Origin: Methylobacillus flagellatus_A
GTDB taxonomy: Bacteria; Pseudomonadota; Gammaproteobacteria; Burkholderiales; Methylophilaceae
DNA: 64,000 bases
NCBI RefSeq assembly: GCF_031344055.1
Contig: NZ_JADBEN010000001.1
Reading direction: 5' to 3' (one strand)
The notes beneath the pieces were generated by a model. It was given only the letters and a program-made list of their open reading frames with translations. It searched no databases and was not told where the DNA came from. Shown in pieces: positions 16,687 through 24,849 of the stretch. Position 1 is the first letter of the stretch, and each line of letters begins with the position of its first letter. The position numbers and the translations under genes were made by a program.

Positions 16687-17115
16687 TTAATTGCTGGCCG
16701 AAGGCGCAATCAGCGGCCAGCGGTCATCCATCCAGGCATATTCCTCGGGAGGCTCGGTGGTGATGACATAAATGCGGCGCTCATCGTGGTGGGTGGCAAT
16801 AACGCCCTTGATGGCATGGCCTGGCGGGATGTCGATCCAGTGCGCATTGCGTTCCGGGTCGCGGCTCAAGAATTCCTCGGCAAGCAGGTCTACAGGTTCC
16901 GGCTTGAGCTTGTCCCATTTGCCTTGCTCCAGAGATGTTTGGCGAGCCCAGCCGCCAATGAAGAAGCCGCCTTCTTTTTCCTCTAGGTCGTTGCCCCAGC
17001 GCAGCCACTTGATATGGCCTTCAGCGCTCTGGATCGGCAACGCCGCCTTGGGATGGGGAAACTCGATCCGTTTCTCGACACCGGAATGGTCGGTTAATTT
17101 GATGCCTCTGCACAT
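16687..17115 (-). CDS. SRAP-like protein (short SOS response-associated peptidase relative)
   Basis: A 142-residue protein. MC at the N-terminus would expose Cys2 after Met removal, as in YedK/HMCES. Later segments mimic the SRAP order: LPI, WLRWG, a GGWAR block, VITTEP and MDDRWPLI (compare IHDRMPLIL). It is much shorter than YedK (about 220) and lacks the NVAPG and wNARxET segments I would look for. Ability to crosslink abasic sites is therefore uncertain. I chose the ATG at 17115 because it puts Cys at position 2; the ATG at 17130 would bury it. Confidence 0.6.
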   Translation of the reverse strand: MCRGIKLTDHSGVEKRIEFPHPKAALPIQSAEGHIKWLRWGNDLEEKEGGFFIGGWARQTSLEQGKWDKLKPEPVDLLAEEFLSRDPERNAHWIDIPPGHAIKGVIATHHDERRIYVITTEPPEEYAWMDDRWPLIAPSASN

Positions 17116-17333
17116 GGTTCTAGTCCTCAATACAATGAAATCTATTCTAGGGGCATCATATTAAGAATTGATTAAATGATGTAAGACTGAGTTTTCTTAA
17201 ACTGATGTAGGAATTTTCCTAACAGGGTCCATTGTTCCTGAATATGGAATTGTGTAATTGGGATATTTTTATATATCGAAATCTGGGCTTTTGTCATACT
17301 GTTTATGATTATTTAATAAGGAGCCAACACGCG

Positions 17334-19268
17334 ATGAAAACAACAAGCAAAGTGCTCGGCCTGATGATCGCCATGGGCTGGATGGCGTCGGCCAACGCCG
17401 ATCTGGCCGATGTGGAAGCGAACCTGGGCCGGCTCAAGGTGCCGGAGGGGTTCAAGGTGGAAGTCTACGCCGAAGTGCCTGGAGCACGGCAAATGGCATT
17501 GGGGACTTCCGGCACCGTCTACGTCGGCACCCGGGGCAACAAGGTCTACGCCGTGGTGGACAAGAACAAGGACCACAAGGCCGACGAGGTGATCACCATC
17601 CTCGAGGACCTGAAGGTGGGCAATGGCGTCGCCATGTGGGACGGGCACCTGTACGTGGCCGAGCAACACCGCATCACGCGTTATGCCGCGCCCGATTTCG
17701 ACCTCAACCTGCCGTTCAAGCAAATGCGCGAAGTGATCTACGACCAACTGCCGGACAAGGCGCATCACGGCTGGCGCTACATCGCGTTCGGCCCGGACAA
17801 GAAGCTGTACGTGACGATTGGCGCGCCGTGCAACGTATGCGACCCGCAAGGCATCGAAGCCTCCATCATCCGCATGGACCCGGACGGCAAGAACACAGAA
17901 GTGTTCGCTAAGGGCGTGCGCAACTCCGTCGGCCTGGATTTCCAGCCGGGCACCAATGTATTGCACTTTACCGACAACGGCATGGACATGATGGGCGACG
18001 ATATCCCGCCTGACGAGTTCAACGCCGCACCGCAGGCCGGCCTGCATTTCGGCTTCCCTTACGTCGGCGGCCAAGATGCGCGCCCCAAGGATTGGCAGAA
18101 CAAGAAGCCGCCACAAGCCGTGACGCCGCCCGTGCTCGGCTTTCAGGCGCATAGCGCGAACCTGGGCTTCAAGTTCTACACCGGCAAGCAGTTCCCGAGC
18201 GCATACCAGGGCAACGCCATCGTCGCCCAGCACGGTTCGTGGAACCGCAGCAAGCCTGTCGGCTACCAGTTGATGCGCGTGGTGTTCGACGAGAACCACA
18301 AGGTGAAATCGAACGAAGTCTTCATCGACGGCTGGCTGAATGACGGCGAAGCCTGGGGCCGCCCTGTCGACGTGCTGCAGCTTAATGACGGCTCATTGCT
18401 GGTGTCCGACGATTACAGCGGCGTCATCTACCGTGTCAGCTACGGCGAATCCGCCGCGGCTGCGCCTGCGCGCGGCAAGAGCGGCCACCAGGCAAAAGTC
18501 ACCGGCCTGCAGATGCCGGAGTCTGCCATCGCACACCCGGACGGCCGCATATTCGTCAGCGAGATCGGCGAATTCGGCAAGAACGGCGACGGCAAGATCA
18601 CCGTGATCAACAAGGACGGCAGCCGCCAGACCCTGGCGGAGGGCTTGAACGATCCCAAGGGCCTCGACCTCTTCAACAACCAGCTTTATGTCGCGGACGT
18701 GGATCAGGTGGTGAGGGTCGGGCTGGACGGCAGCAAGACCGTGATTGCCAAGCCGGGGGACTTCCAGGAAAAACCAGTGTTCCTCAACGACATCGAGATC
18801 GACGGCCTGGGCAACGTCTATGTCTCGGACAGCGGCGATGACAATGGCAAGCACGGCGCGATCTACCAGATATCTCCCGAAGGCAAGATCGCCCAGTTGA
18901 TCAACGACAAGTCCGGCATCAAGCGCCCGAACGGGCTGCTGCTCGACGGTCCCGGCAAGCTGCTGGTGGCCGATTTCGGCAGCGGCAAACTGTTCCAGGT
19001 GAATTTCGTCGGCAAGAAGGCGAGCGTCACGCTGCTCAACCAGGGCTTTGGCGGCGCTGACGGCCTGGTGCGGGATACGGACGGTTTGCTCTACGTCAGC
19101 GACTGGGCCGGCGGCAAGGTCTGGCAATTGACCGAACCGCGCGCGACGCCGCAGTTGATCAGCGAGGGCCACCAATCCGCTGCAGACATCGCAGTATCTG
19201 CCGATGGGCGCTTCCTCTTGATTCCTGACATGAAGGGCGGCGAGTTGGTGCCTTTGCCCATCAAGTAA
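17334..19268 (+). CDS. PQQ-dependent sorbosone dehydrogenase fused to a second beta-propeller
   Basis: A 644-residue exported protein with signal peptide MKTTSKVLGLMIAMGWMASANA. Residues about 25-370 form a glucose/sorbosone dehydrogenase propeller with the family segments GAPCNVCDP, GVRNSVGLDF, FTDNGMDMMGDD, HGSWNRS and GRPVDVLQL. Residues about 385-640 form an SMP-30/NHL-like propeller with repeated NGLLLDG, LYVSDWAGG and ADG blades. The N-terminal enzyme probably oxidises a sugar or aldehyde in the periplasm with PQQ; the role of the second propeller is unknown. The start at 17334 is preceded by AAGGAG; an in-frame ATG at 17232 precedes it but has no ribosome site. A long terminator follows. 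Confidence 0.85.
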   Translation: MKTTSKVLGLMIAMGWMASANADLADVEANLGRLKVPEGFKVEVYAEVPGARQMALGTSGTVYVGTRGNKVYAVVDKNKDHKADEVITILEDLKVGNGVAMWDGHLYVAEQHRITRYAAPDFDLNLPFKQMREVIYDQLPDKAHHGWRYIAFGPDKKLYVTIGAPCNVCDPQGIEASIIRMDPDGKNTEVFAKGVRNSVGLDFQPGTNVLHFTDNGMDMMGDDIPPDEFNAAPQAGLHFGFPYVGGQDARPKDWQNKKPPQAVTPPVLGFQAHSANLGFKFYTGKQFPSAYQGNAIVAQHGSWNRSKPVGYQLMRVVFDENHKVKSNEVFIDGWLNDGEAWGRPVDVLQLNDGSLLVSDDYSGVIYRVSYGESAAAAPARGKSGHQAKVTGLQMPESAIAHPDGRIFVSEIGEFGKNGDGKITVINKDGSRQTLAEGLNDPKGLDLFNNQLYVADVDQVVRVGLDGSKTVIAKPGDFQEKPVFLNDIEIDGLGNVYVSDSGDDNGKHGAIYQISPEGKIAQLINDKSGIKRPNGLLLDGPGKLLVADFGSGKLFQVNFVGKKASVTLLNQGFGGADGLVRDTDGLLYVSDWAGGKVWQLTEPRATPQLISEGHQSAADIAVSADGRFLLIPDMKGGELVPLPIK

Positions 19269-19281
19269 TTGAGTGGTTTCC

Positions 19282-19323
19282 ATCAATAAAAAAGCCGGCT
19301 CATGCCGGCTTTTTTATTGATGA
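19282..19323. terminator. Bidirectional terminator
   Basis: A perfect 18-bp inverted repeat around TCAT, with GC core GCCGGC and A/T arms that give T tracts on both strands; it separates two convergent genes. Confidence 0.92.
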
Positions 19324-19326
19324 TAT

Positions 19327-19563
19327 TTAAGTATTGATCAAGGCCGCTTTTGCGGTATCCGGCAAATGCCGGTCCAGTTTCTTTGCCAGCAGGAAGGCTT
19401 GCCGCCGCTTGTTGGCATCCCGGATTTGCTGCTCGATCAGGCTCAATACGTCTTCTACGGTGAGCACGTCCTTGTAGGCCTCGATATTGTCCTTGAGGGG
19501 TTGCAGGACTTGAATGCTTTGTTGCGCGTCATAAATAGATTGCTCGAGATTCTGGCCAAACAT
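19327..19563 (-). CDS. Small helical protein, unknown function
   Basis: A 78-residue, mostly helical cytoplasmic protein rich in Q, D, L and K (MFGQNLEQSIYDAQQSIQVL at the N-terminus). The ATG at 19563 has AGGAG 5 nt upstream on the minus strand, so I reject the longer frame that starts at 19731. No domain recognised. Confidence 0.6.
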   Translation of the reverse strand: MFGQNLEQSIYDAQQSIQVLQPLKDNIEAYKDVLTVEDVLSLIEQQIRDANKRRQAFLLAKKLDRHLPDTAKAALINT

Positions 19564-19740
19564 TGCGGCTCCTGATAGCAAAGTAAATAAGTGGGCACGA
19601 TTGTAGAGTGAAAATTCAGTCCCGCTTATCAGGCTGGGCTGATGTTGCTGTAGGATGATACTGACAAATAAATATGTCCAATTGAATACGATATGGCGAC
19701 AATTCGAGGTCATGAAGGCAGCCTCAGGCACTTTGATAAT

Positions 19741-21942
19741 TCAGAAACGGACATGCAGCGCAATTTCAAGGCTGCGCGGCTCGCCGACATAGTATTGGGT
19801 ATTGGTCTGGTGGATGAAGCGCGCGTATGTCTCGTCCGTGAGGTTGCGGATACGGGCGACCAGGTCGGCGTTCTTGTTGACGCGGTATTTCGTATGCACG
19901 TCGAACAAGGTGTAGGAGGGCACCCACATGGTATTGGCGTTGTTGGCGTATACGGAAGCCACGTAGCGCGCGCCGATGCCGGCTTGCCAGCCTGGTGCTA
20001 TCTCATAGTGCAGGCGCAGGTTGGCGACCTGATCGGGCACATTGATCGGGTGCCTGCCCTTGCGGGAAACGACGGCGGTGCCGACGGCTTCATTAAAGTC
20101 GTCGTATTCCGCGTTGACCCAGGCGATATTGCCTTCCGCGCGCAGCTTGGGCGTGATTTGAAGGGAGGAGGCAAGCTCGATGCCGGTGGAGGTCTGCTGG
20201 CCCACCTGGATGGTGTTGTTGCGGTCCTGCGGGTCGGTCACCGGGAAATCCCTGCGCACGATGCGGTAAGCCGCGATGGTGGCAGTACCCCGTCCGTCGA
20301 GGTAATTCAACTTGCTGCCGACCTCGACCTGGTAACCGGTGGAAAGCTTGAAATTGTTGTCCACCTGGGCTGCGCTGGCGCTGGTGAGCGTGCCGCCAGG
20401 CGGTTCCGCCGAGGTGCTATATTGGGCATAAAGGTTGGCGTCTTCAGTGACGTCGAATACGACGCCTGCGCGCCCGGTAAGCGCGTCCCAGCGCCGGTCG
20501 ACCGTTGCCGGGCTGGCGCCGGGATTGTTGTCCAGGTGCAGGTCGATATGGTCGTAACGCAACCCGGTCACCAATGACAGGCGCTGGGCCAGGAGCTGGC
20601 GGTTTTCGATGAATGCGGACAAGGTCCTGGTCTTGGTGCTGCGGCCTTTCTGCAGGCCGTTGCCCATGCCGGGAATGTCGGAGAATTCGCCGGGGTCGGG
20701 ATTGCCGGGCGCAACCGTGTCGAAGACGCTGCTTACCGAAGTCGGGAACACGGTTTGCCGGTTCACGTTGTAGTCCGCGCCGAAAGACCAGTCGCTTTGC
20801 AAGCCGAATAGGGCGCCCTTGTGCAGGACTTCGACCCGGTTGCCGTTGAGTTCTTGGTCATGGCGCTGCATGTAGGCGCCCGAACGCAAGACGGCGCTGT
20901 TGCCGGCGTTGTAGCGGTATACCTCGAGGTTGCGGAAATCCCGCTGGCCGGTGTAGTGGTAGAAGCTGTTGCGCAGCGAAGTCTGCGCGCTGAACTGGTA
21001 TTCGGTGATGGACCGCGCCCAGGTGACGCGCTGTTCGTAACGGCCGTCCGCGACGTTGTAATTGGCAAAGCGGTTGGAGGTGTCGATCTTCAACCTGCCG
21101 GCCTGCGGGTTCAGCGTCGGCGTGCCCCAGTAAGGGCTGTCTTCCTGCTCGACGTGGTGTTCCAATGCCAGCGTATGCGATAACTCTGGCGTGATGTCGG
21201 CCAGCCATGACAACGCCAGGCTATCCGCCTCGCGTTGCTGCCGGTCGATATAGCCGTTGCTGGTGTTGCGGCTGAAATCCAGGCGCACCCAGTTGTTGCC
21301 GTTCAGCGCATGGTTCAGGCCGAGAGCGGTTTCCATCGTGTCGTAGCGCGCATAGCTGATGCGGGCTTCGCGGATTTCCTCGTCGCGGGTCGCGAGCTTG
21401 GTGACATAGTTCAGGCTGCCGCCGATGGAACCGCTGCCGTAGAGGAAGGAGGAGGGGCCGCCCACCAGTTCCACGCGGTCATAGACCCAGGCGTCCACCG
21501 GGCGGTTGGCGCTGTTGTACTGCAAGCTGATGCCGTTGAACAACTGGTTGACCTGTGCGCCGCTGAACCCCCTGTAGGCAACGAAACCGCCGTGCCCGGG
21601 AGGTGCAGAGGCATTCACGCCGGGCAGGCTGTTGGCCGCATCCTGGAAATTGCGCGCGCCCGTTTCCTCCATTTGCTGGCGGCTTGCCACGGCGACCGAG
21701 GCGGGGTTCTCGCGGATGGTCAATCCGAGCCGGGAGCCTGCCTCGGACGGCTTGTCTATGTTCAAGCCGTGCTGGTGCTTGATGGGAGCTGCCTTGACAT
21801 GCACAGTGTCCAGGGTCTGGATGTCGTCCGGCTGGTCCTTTGCCTGGGCGGATTGCTCGGCATAGGCATATGAAATGCCCATGGCCGAGGAAAACATCCC
21901 GGCAATCAAGGCCTTGATCAGGAATGGGTATGGTGTCGTCAT
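19741..21942 (-). CDS. TonB-dependent siderophore receptor
   Basis: A 733-residue outer membrane receptor with signal peptide (MTTPYPFLIKALIAGMFSSA...YAYA). The plug domain begins RLGLTIRENPASVAVASRQQ and contains the SLPGVNAS and GPSSFLYGSGSIGG motifs. A 22-strand barrel ends in the aromatic LHVRF. It lacks the STN signalling domain, unlike the two receptors at 55-64 kb, so it should import its ferric ligand without FecIR-type signalling. The start at 21942 is chosen for the signal peptide; upstream in-frame codons to 22095 encode unlikely sequence. The ligand is unknown, and no Fur site was obvious upstream. Confidence 0.9.
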   Translation of the reverse strand: MTTPYPFLIKALIAGMFSSAMGISYAYAEQSAQAKDQPDDIQTLDTVHVKAAPIKHQHGLNIDKPSEAGSRLGLTIRENPASVAVASRQQMEETGARNFQDAANSLPGVNASAPPGHGGFVAYRGFSGAQVNQLFNGISLQYNSANRPVDAWVYDRVELVGGPSSFLYGSGSIGGSLNYVTKLATRDEEIREARISYARYDTMETALGLNHALNGNNWVRLDFSRNTSNGYIDRQQREADSLALSWLADITPELSHTLALEHHVEQEDSPYWGTPTLNPQAGRLKIDTSNRFANYNVADGRYEQRVTWARSITEYQFSAQTSLRNSFYHYTGQRDFRNLEVYRYNAGNSAVLRSGAYMQRHDQELNGNRVEVLHKGALFGLQSDWSFGADYNVNRQTVFPTSVSSVFDTVAPGNPDPGEFSDIPGMGNGLQKGRSTKTRTLSAFIENRQLLAQRLSLVTGLRYDHIDLHLDNNPGASPATVDRRWDALTGRAGVVFDVTEDANLYAQYSTSAEPPGGTLTSASAAQVDNNFKLSTGYQVEVGSKLNYLDGRGTATIAAYRIVRRDFPVTDPQDRNNTIQVGQQTSTGIELASSLQITPKLRAEGNIAWVNAEYDDFNEAVGTAVVSRKGRHPINVPDQVANLRLHYEIAPGWQAGIGARYVASVYANNANTMWVPSYTLFDVHTKYRVNKNADLVARIRNLTDETYARFIHQTNTQYYVGEPRSLEIALHVRF

Positions 21943-22100
21943 ATTGGGTTGGAAAGGCAATGTGCGAACGCGGCGTTGGTCTTGGCATGGCTGCCACGAC
22001 CTGGGGCGTATCGCCAGTTTTTTGTTATGAGGGGGTGAAATATAGCAACATCGCCGGCTTGGGATAATGTGACAAATTGTCGCAGCCAGCGGCAATCTTA

Positions 22101-22284
22101 GAGCCTGTTCACGATCTTTTCATAGGGTACGTTGTCCCGGCAGGGTAGGCGATGCAAGGCGCAAACTGAAGCCGTGCTGATTGCCCGGCGAGGATTTGCA
22201 ACGCGGCAGCGGCTGCGCTGCCGGGGCAACCCGAAGGGCATGGCCCCAACATGCGTGCCCTATGAAAAGATCGTGAACAGGCTC
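22101..22284. mobile_element. Miniature inverted-repeat element, copy 1 (184 bp)
   Basis: The terminal inverted repeats are nearly 27 bp, perfect and outward-facing (GAGCCTGTTCACGATCTTTT... and its complement), flanked by a TTA direct repeat (22098-22100 and 22285-22287). The interior shares long stretches with the copy at 57807, including GCCCGGCGAGGATTTGCAAC. No coding frame. The terminal sequence and TNA target resemble IS5-family (IS1031 group) ends, which is an inference from memory of that family. Confidence 0.8.
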
Positions 22285-22333
22285 TTAATGCCTTGTTAGG
22301 CACGCACAGGCCGTGCTGCCTTGATACGAGCAT

Positions 22334-22362
22334 TTTGTGAGTTGCGCTTAATGCGCTATACT
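22334..22362 (+). promoter_or_regulatory. Putative sigma-70 promoter for the small-ORF/infA operon
   Basis: A good -10 (TATACT, 22357-22362) lies 17 nt from a weak -35 (TTTGTG, 22334-22339). It implies a leader of about 230 nt before the first ORF. Confidence 0.45.
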
Positions 22363-22368
22363 GTTCGG

Positions 22369-22601
22369 TGTTGTAGCTAATTGCTTACCTTTCCTACAGC
22401 AAGTCTGAGACGTGCTGCGGTTCCCCCAATATCACCGCCACTTAAAGCCACAGGCTCCCAAAAGAGTTTTTACAGTGGTCAAACTTCCTTAACGGCAAGC
22501 CCCATACCGGACGATTTTTCCAGTCCGCAGGTGACCTCCAGCCTTCCAACCGGTTGCATGGCACCGTTTTCCGCAGCATTGCGCTGCCTGAGTAACTGCA
22601 T
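22369..22601 (+). other. Long untranslated leader upstream of the small ORF and infA
   Basis: About 230 nt without convincing coding potential; the frame opening near 22381 has no ribosome site and an unlikely composition. Several short complementary blocks suggest folding. Long leaders of this kind precede cold-shock genes, and the downstream infA paralogue would fit, but I cannot show a thermosensor here. Confidence 0.35.
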
Positions 22602-22838
22602 ATGAAATCACTCAACATCCAGCCTTTTACGGCCGGACGTTATTTAATCACTCCGATCTCGCATAGCAACGGGAACGGGCGCTATACCGCCTCGCTGTCC
22701 ATCCGCAGCGGCCAGGGAACGAGTACGCATTGCCGTATCGTCAGCTTCGCCCGCGAATTCATTTCGCGCGAAAAAGCCCTGAACCATGCCGCCACGCAAG
22801 GACAAGTCTGGCTGAAAAATCCACAGGCTTTTGCCTGA
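22602..22838 (+). CDS. Small conserved basic protein upstream of infA
   Basis: A 78-residue protein (MKSLNIQPFTAGRYLITPIS...) with a pattern of beta strands followed by a helix (REKALNHAATQGQVWL). It resembles a small family I associate with betaproteobacterial cold-shock loci, whose function is unknown. It lies 20 nt before infA, so the two are almost certainly co-transcribed. Confidence 0.7.
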   Translation: MKSLNIQPFTAGRYLITPISHSNGNGRYTASLSIRSGQGTSTHCRIVSFAREFISREKALNHAATQGQVWLKNPQAFA

Positions 22839-22858
22839 TATTATTGAAAGGAAAGACC

Positions 22859-23125
22859 ATGGCAAAAGAAGAACTCATCGAGATGCAGGGCAAAGTAGAT
22901 GAAATCCTGCCGGATTCCCGTTTCCGCGTCACCTTGGACAATGGGCATATATTGGTCGCCTATACCGGCGGCAAGATGCGCAAGAACCATATCCGCATCC
23001 TGGCCGGCGACAAGGTCACTGTCGAGCTGTCCCCCTATGATCTGGCTAAAGGCCGGATCATCTTCCGGCATATTGAAGCTGGCTCGTCCCGCCCGTTCAA
23101 GCCGGCCAAGCGCTACGCCCGCTAG
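22859..23125 (+). CDS. infA: Translation initiation factor IF-1 (paralogue)
   Basis: An 88-residue single S1/OB-fold protein starting MAKEELIEMQGKVDEILPDS, which occludes the ribosomal A site during initiation. The core matches IF-1 (72 residues): RVTLDNGH, GKMRKNHIRI, GDKVTVELSPYDL. A basic C-terminal extension of about 16 residues (SSRPFKPAKRYAR) is added. Betaproteobacteria often carry one infA in the ribosomal protein operon and a second elsewhere; its position here, next to a small ORF and a long leader, suggests the second copy. AAAGGA precedes the ATG at 22859. Confidence 0.92.
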   Translation: MAKEELIEMQGKVDEILPDSRFRVTLDNGHILVAYTGGKMRKNHIRILAGDKVTVELSPYDLAKGRIIFRHIEAGSSRPFKPAKRYAR

Positions 23126-23150
23126 ACCCTCCTTCAAGTTTCTTATCAAA

Positions 23151-23178
23151 AAGCAGATATCCCTTGGGATATCTGCTT
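23151..23178. terminator. Hairpin after infA
   Basis: A perfect 13-bp inverted repeat (AAGCAGATATCCC / GGGATATCTGCTT) with a 2-nt gap; only a weak T tract, so termination is likely but not certain. Confidence 0.6.
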
Positions 23179-23180
23179 CG

Positions 23181-23479
23181 AGACTATGCTGTTGGCGCTA
23201 TGAGAATGTTTTCTTAAGGCGCATGTGTTCCAAGGTTTTGTTGGGACATTCCCTGAATAGTTACCGGTAATAAAGGGAGAACAGGCTCATGTGCCAGCCC
23301 CCATTTGGCCGCCACGTTGGCGATGCAGGTCACGGGCTCAGGCGTTGATTGCAATTCAGCACGTACCCGATGTCAACCATGGTGGGTTTATCCTCGTCCG
23401 TCAGTAGAGCGCCACGATCGGCCTGTTGACTGCAGCAAGGTGCAGGCTGCCGCTTTGCAAGTTCCTATAATTGCCGGCA
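23181..23479. other. Intergenic region, nothing supported
   Basis: About 300 nt between infA and the topoisomerase gene. I see no ribosome site with a plausible frame, no RNA gene and no repeat pair, only an isolated GAACAGGCTC at 23279-23288 that matches the miniature-element terminus and may be a relic. Confidence 0.5.
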
Positions 23480-24592
23480 TCAGGCTGGCGGCTTCACCCC
23501 GGCATGCCGTTGCAGCAACGTCAGCACGTCCTGCTCGGCCGCCTGCCAGGCATCGAGCTGCTGCGGCTGACTGTGTTTGCGCAAGGACGCGAACAGTTTG
23601 CCCGTCATGTAAATATCGATGATGAGCGGATGCACATAGCACTTGCGGCAGATGCTGGGCGTGTTGCCGAGCTTGCGCGCGGCTTCGGTAATCGCGGCCA
23701 GCACATTCTTCTTGGCCTGCGACTGGTTCTCGAACGGCTCGGCGGCCGATAGCGTGTGGAAGGTCTGCACCGTGCCCGACCAGGTGCGGAAATCCTTGGC
23801 GGTGTAGTCGCGCCCGGTAATGCGCTTGAGGTAGTCGTTGACGTCGCTGGAGTCGATGGTGTGGCGCTTGCCGTCGTCGTCGAGGTACTGGAACAACTCC
23901 TGGCCGGGCAGTTCCTTCATCTTGCGCACCAATCGCGCCAGCCTGGCGTTCTGAATCTCGATCGCATGCTCCACCCGGCTTTTGCCTTTGAAGTGAAAGG
24001 CGATCCGGCCGCCGCTGACCTCGACGTGGCGGTTGCGCAAGGTGGTCAGGCCGAAGGAGCGGTTGCTGCGCGCATATTCGTCGTTGCCGACGCGGATCAT
24101 GGTGGTTTCCAGCAGCGCGACCACCAGGGCCAGCACCTTGTCCCGGCTCAGGCCGGGCTGTGACAGTTCGGCATCTATGCGCTCGCGGATCAAGGGCAGG
24201 TGCAGGGCGAAATCGATGATGTGCTCGAACTTGGCCTCGTCGCGGATCGCGCGCCATTCCTTGTGGTAGCGGTACTGCTTGCGCTGCCTGGCATCGTAGC
24301 CGGTGGCTTGCAGGTGGCCGTTGGCATAGGGGCAGATCCATACCTTCTCCCAGGCCGGCGGGATGGCGAGCGAGCGGATGCGGGCCAACTGCTTTTCGTC
24401 CCGCACCGGTCGGCCCTGAGTATCCACATAGCGGAATCCCTTGGCGGTCCGCTTGCGGCCGAAGCCGGGTTTGTCGTCCTGCACGTAGCGCAGGCGCGCG
24501 GCTTGCGCCGACAGCTTCATGTCTCCATGCAGCTCGCTGCCCAGCGTCTCATTGAGTTGGGCAGTACATTCGTCCATCTTCGTGTCCGGCAT
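23480..24592 (-). CDS. DNA topoisomerase IB (poxvirus type)
   Basis: A 370-residue type IB topoisomerase that relaxes supercoils through a 3'-phosphotyrosyl intermediate. Seen are the N-terminal domain (RLRYVQDDKPGFGRKR, IPPAWEKVWICP), the catalytic core with RVGNDEYARSNRSFGLTTLR (active-site Arg), the KDFRTWSGT motif and the nucleophile Tyr319 in SICRKCYVHP. Bacterial versions of this enzyme are sporadic and usually accessory to TopA. The ATG at 24592 has GGAG 7 nt upstream; the longer frame from 24676 would add 28 uncharacteristic residues. Confidence 0.92.
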   Translation of the reverse strand: MPDTKMDECTAQLNETLGSELHGDMKLSAQAARLRYVQDDKPGFGRKRTAKGFRYVDTQGRPVRDEKQLARIRSLAIPPAWEKVWICPYANGHLQATGYDARQRKQYRYHKEWRAIRDEAKFEHIIDFALHLPLIRERIDAELSQPGLSRDKVLALVVALLETTMIRVGNDEYARSNRSFGLTTLRNRHVEVSGGRIAFHFKGKSRVEHAIEIQNARLARLVRKMKELPGQELFQYLDDDGKRHTIDSSDVNDYLKRITGRDYTAKDFRTWSGTVQTFHTLSAAEPFENQSQAKKNVLAAITEAARKLGNTPSICRKCYVHPLIIDIYMTGKLFASLRKHSQPQQLDAWQAAEQDVLTLLQRHAGVKPPA

Positions 24593-24752
24593 AGCGCAAC
24601 TCCGCAGTGTGGTGGGCAGAGATAAAGACCGTTCGAGACATGAAAAAGTGCCGGGCAGCGCGTTGCACGCAAGCATGGGGCTTCAACCGAGTAAACGTGG
24701 CAATGAGCCAATACCTGGAACCAAGCTGATCGAGTTGCGCTGTGGAGGCCCT

Positions 24753-24780
24753 CTTGAAAAATAAATGGCCATCCCTATTT
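24753..24780 (+). promoter_or_regulatory. Sigma-32 (RpoH) type heat-shock promoter
   Basis: CTTGAAA at 24753-24759, a 13-nt spacer and CCCTATTT at 24773-24780 match the RpoH consensus (CTTGAAA, 11-16 nt, CCCCATnT) at all but one position. It would start transcription about 60 nt upstream of the Hsp20 gene. Confidence 0.8.
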
Positions 24781-24786
24781 TCTGAA

Positions 24787-24849
24787 ACAAGCAGGTGCCC
24801 ATCACGGGGTCTGCCATGTTCAATCGCTTAAATCAGAAAGGATGACATC
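24787..24849 (+). promoter_or_regulatory. ROSE-like RNA thermometer in the hsp20 leader
   Basis: An upstream hairpin (GCAG..CCC / GGG..CTGC, 24791-24814) is followed by a second in which ATCGCTT (24823-24829) can pair with AAGGAT (24838-24843), which includes the Shine-Dalgarno AAGGA. The pairing contains a G-G opposition at the second G, the hallmark of ROSE elements that melt on heating. The fold is short and imperfect, so this is a proposal. Confidence 0.5.

Noticed and set aside
22381..22605. 74-codon frame in the infA leader
   Set aside because: No ribosome site, and a composition rich in Ser/Pro/Thr typical of non-coding sequence. It ends overlapping the real start at 22602.
23279..23288. 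Isolated GAACAGGCTC matching the miniature-element terminus
   Set aside because: Only 10 bp, with no partner terminus nearby. It may be a relic or chance.
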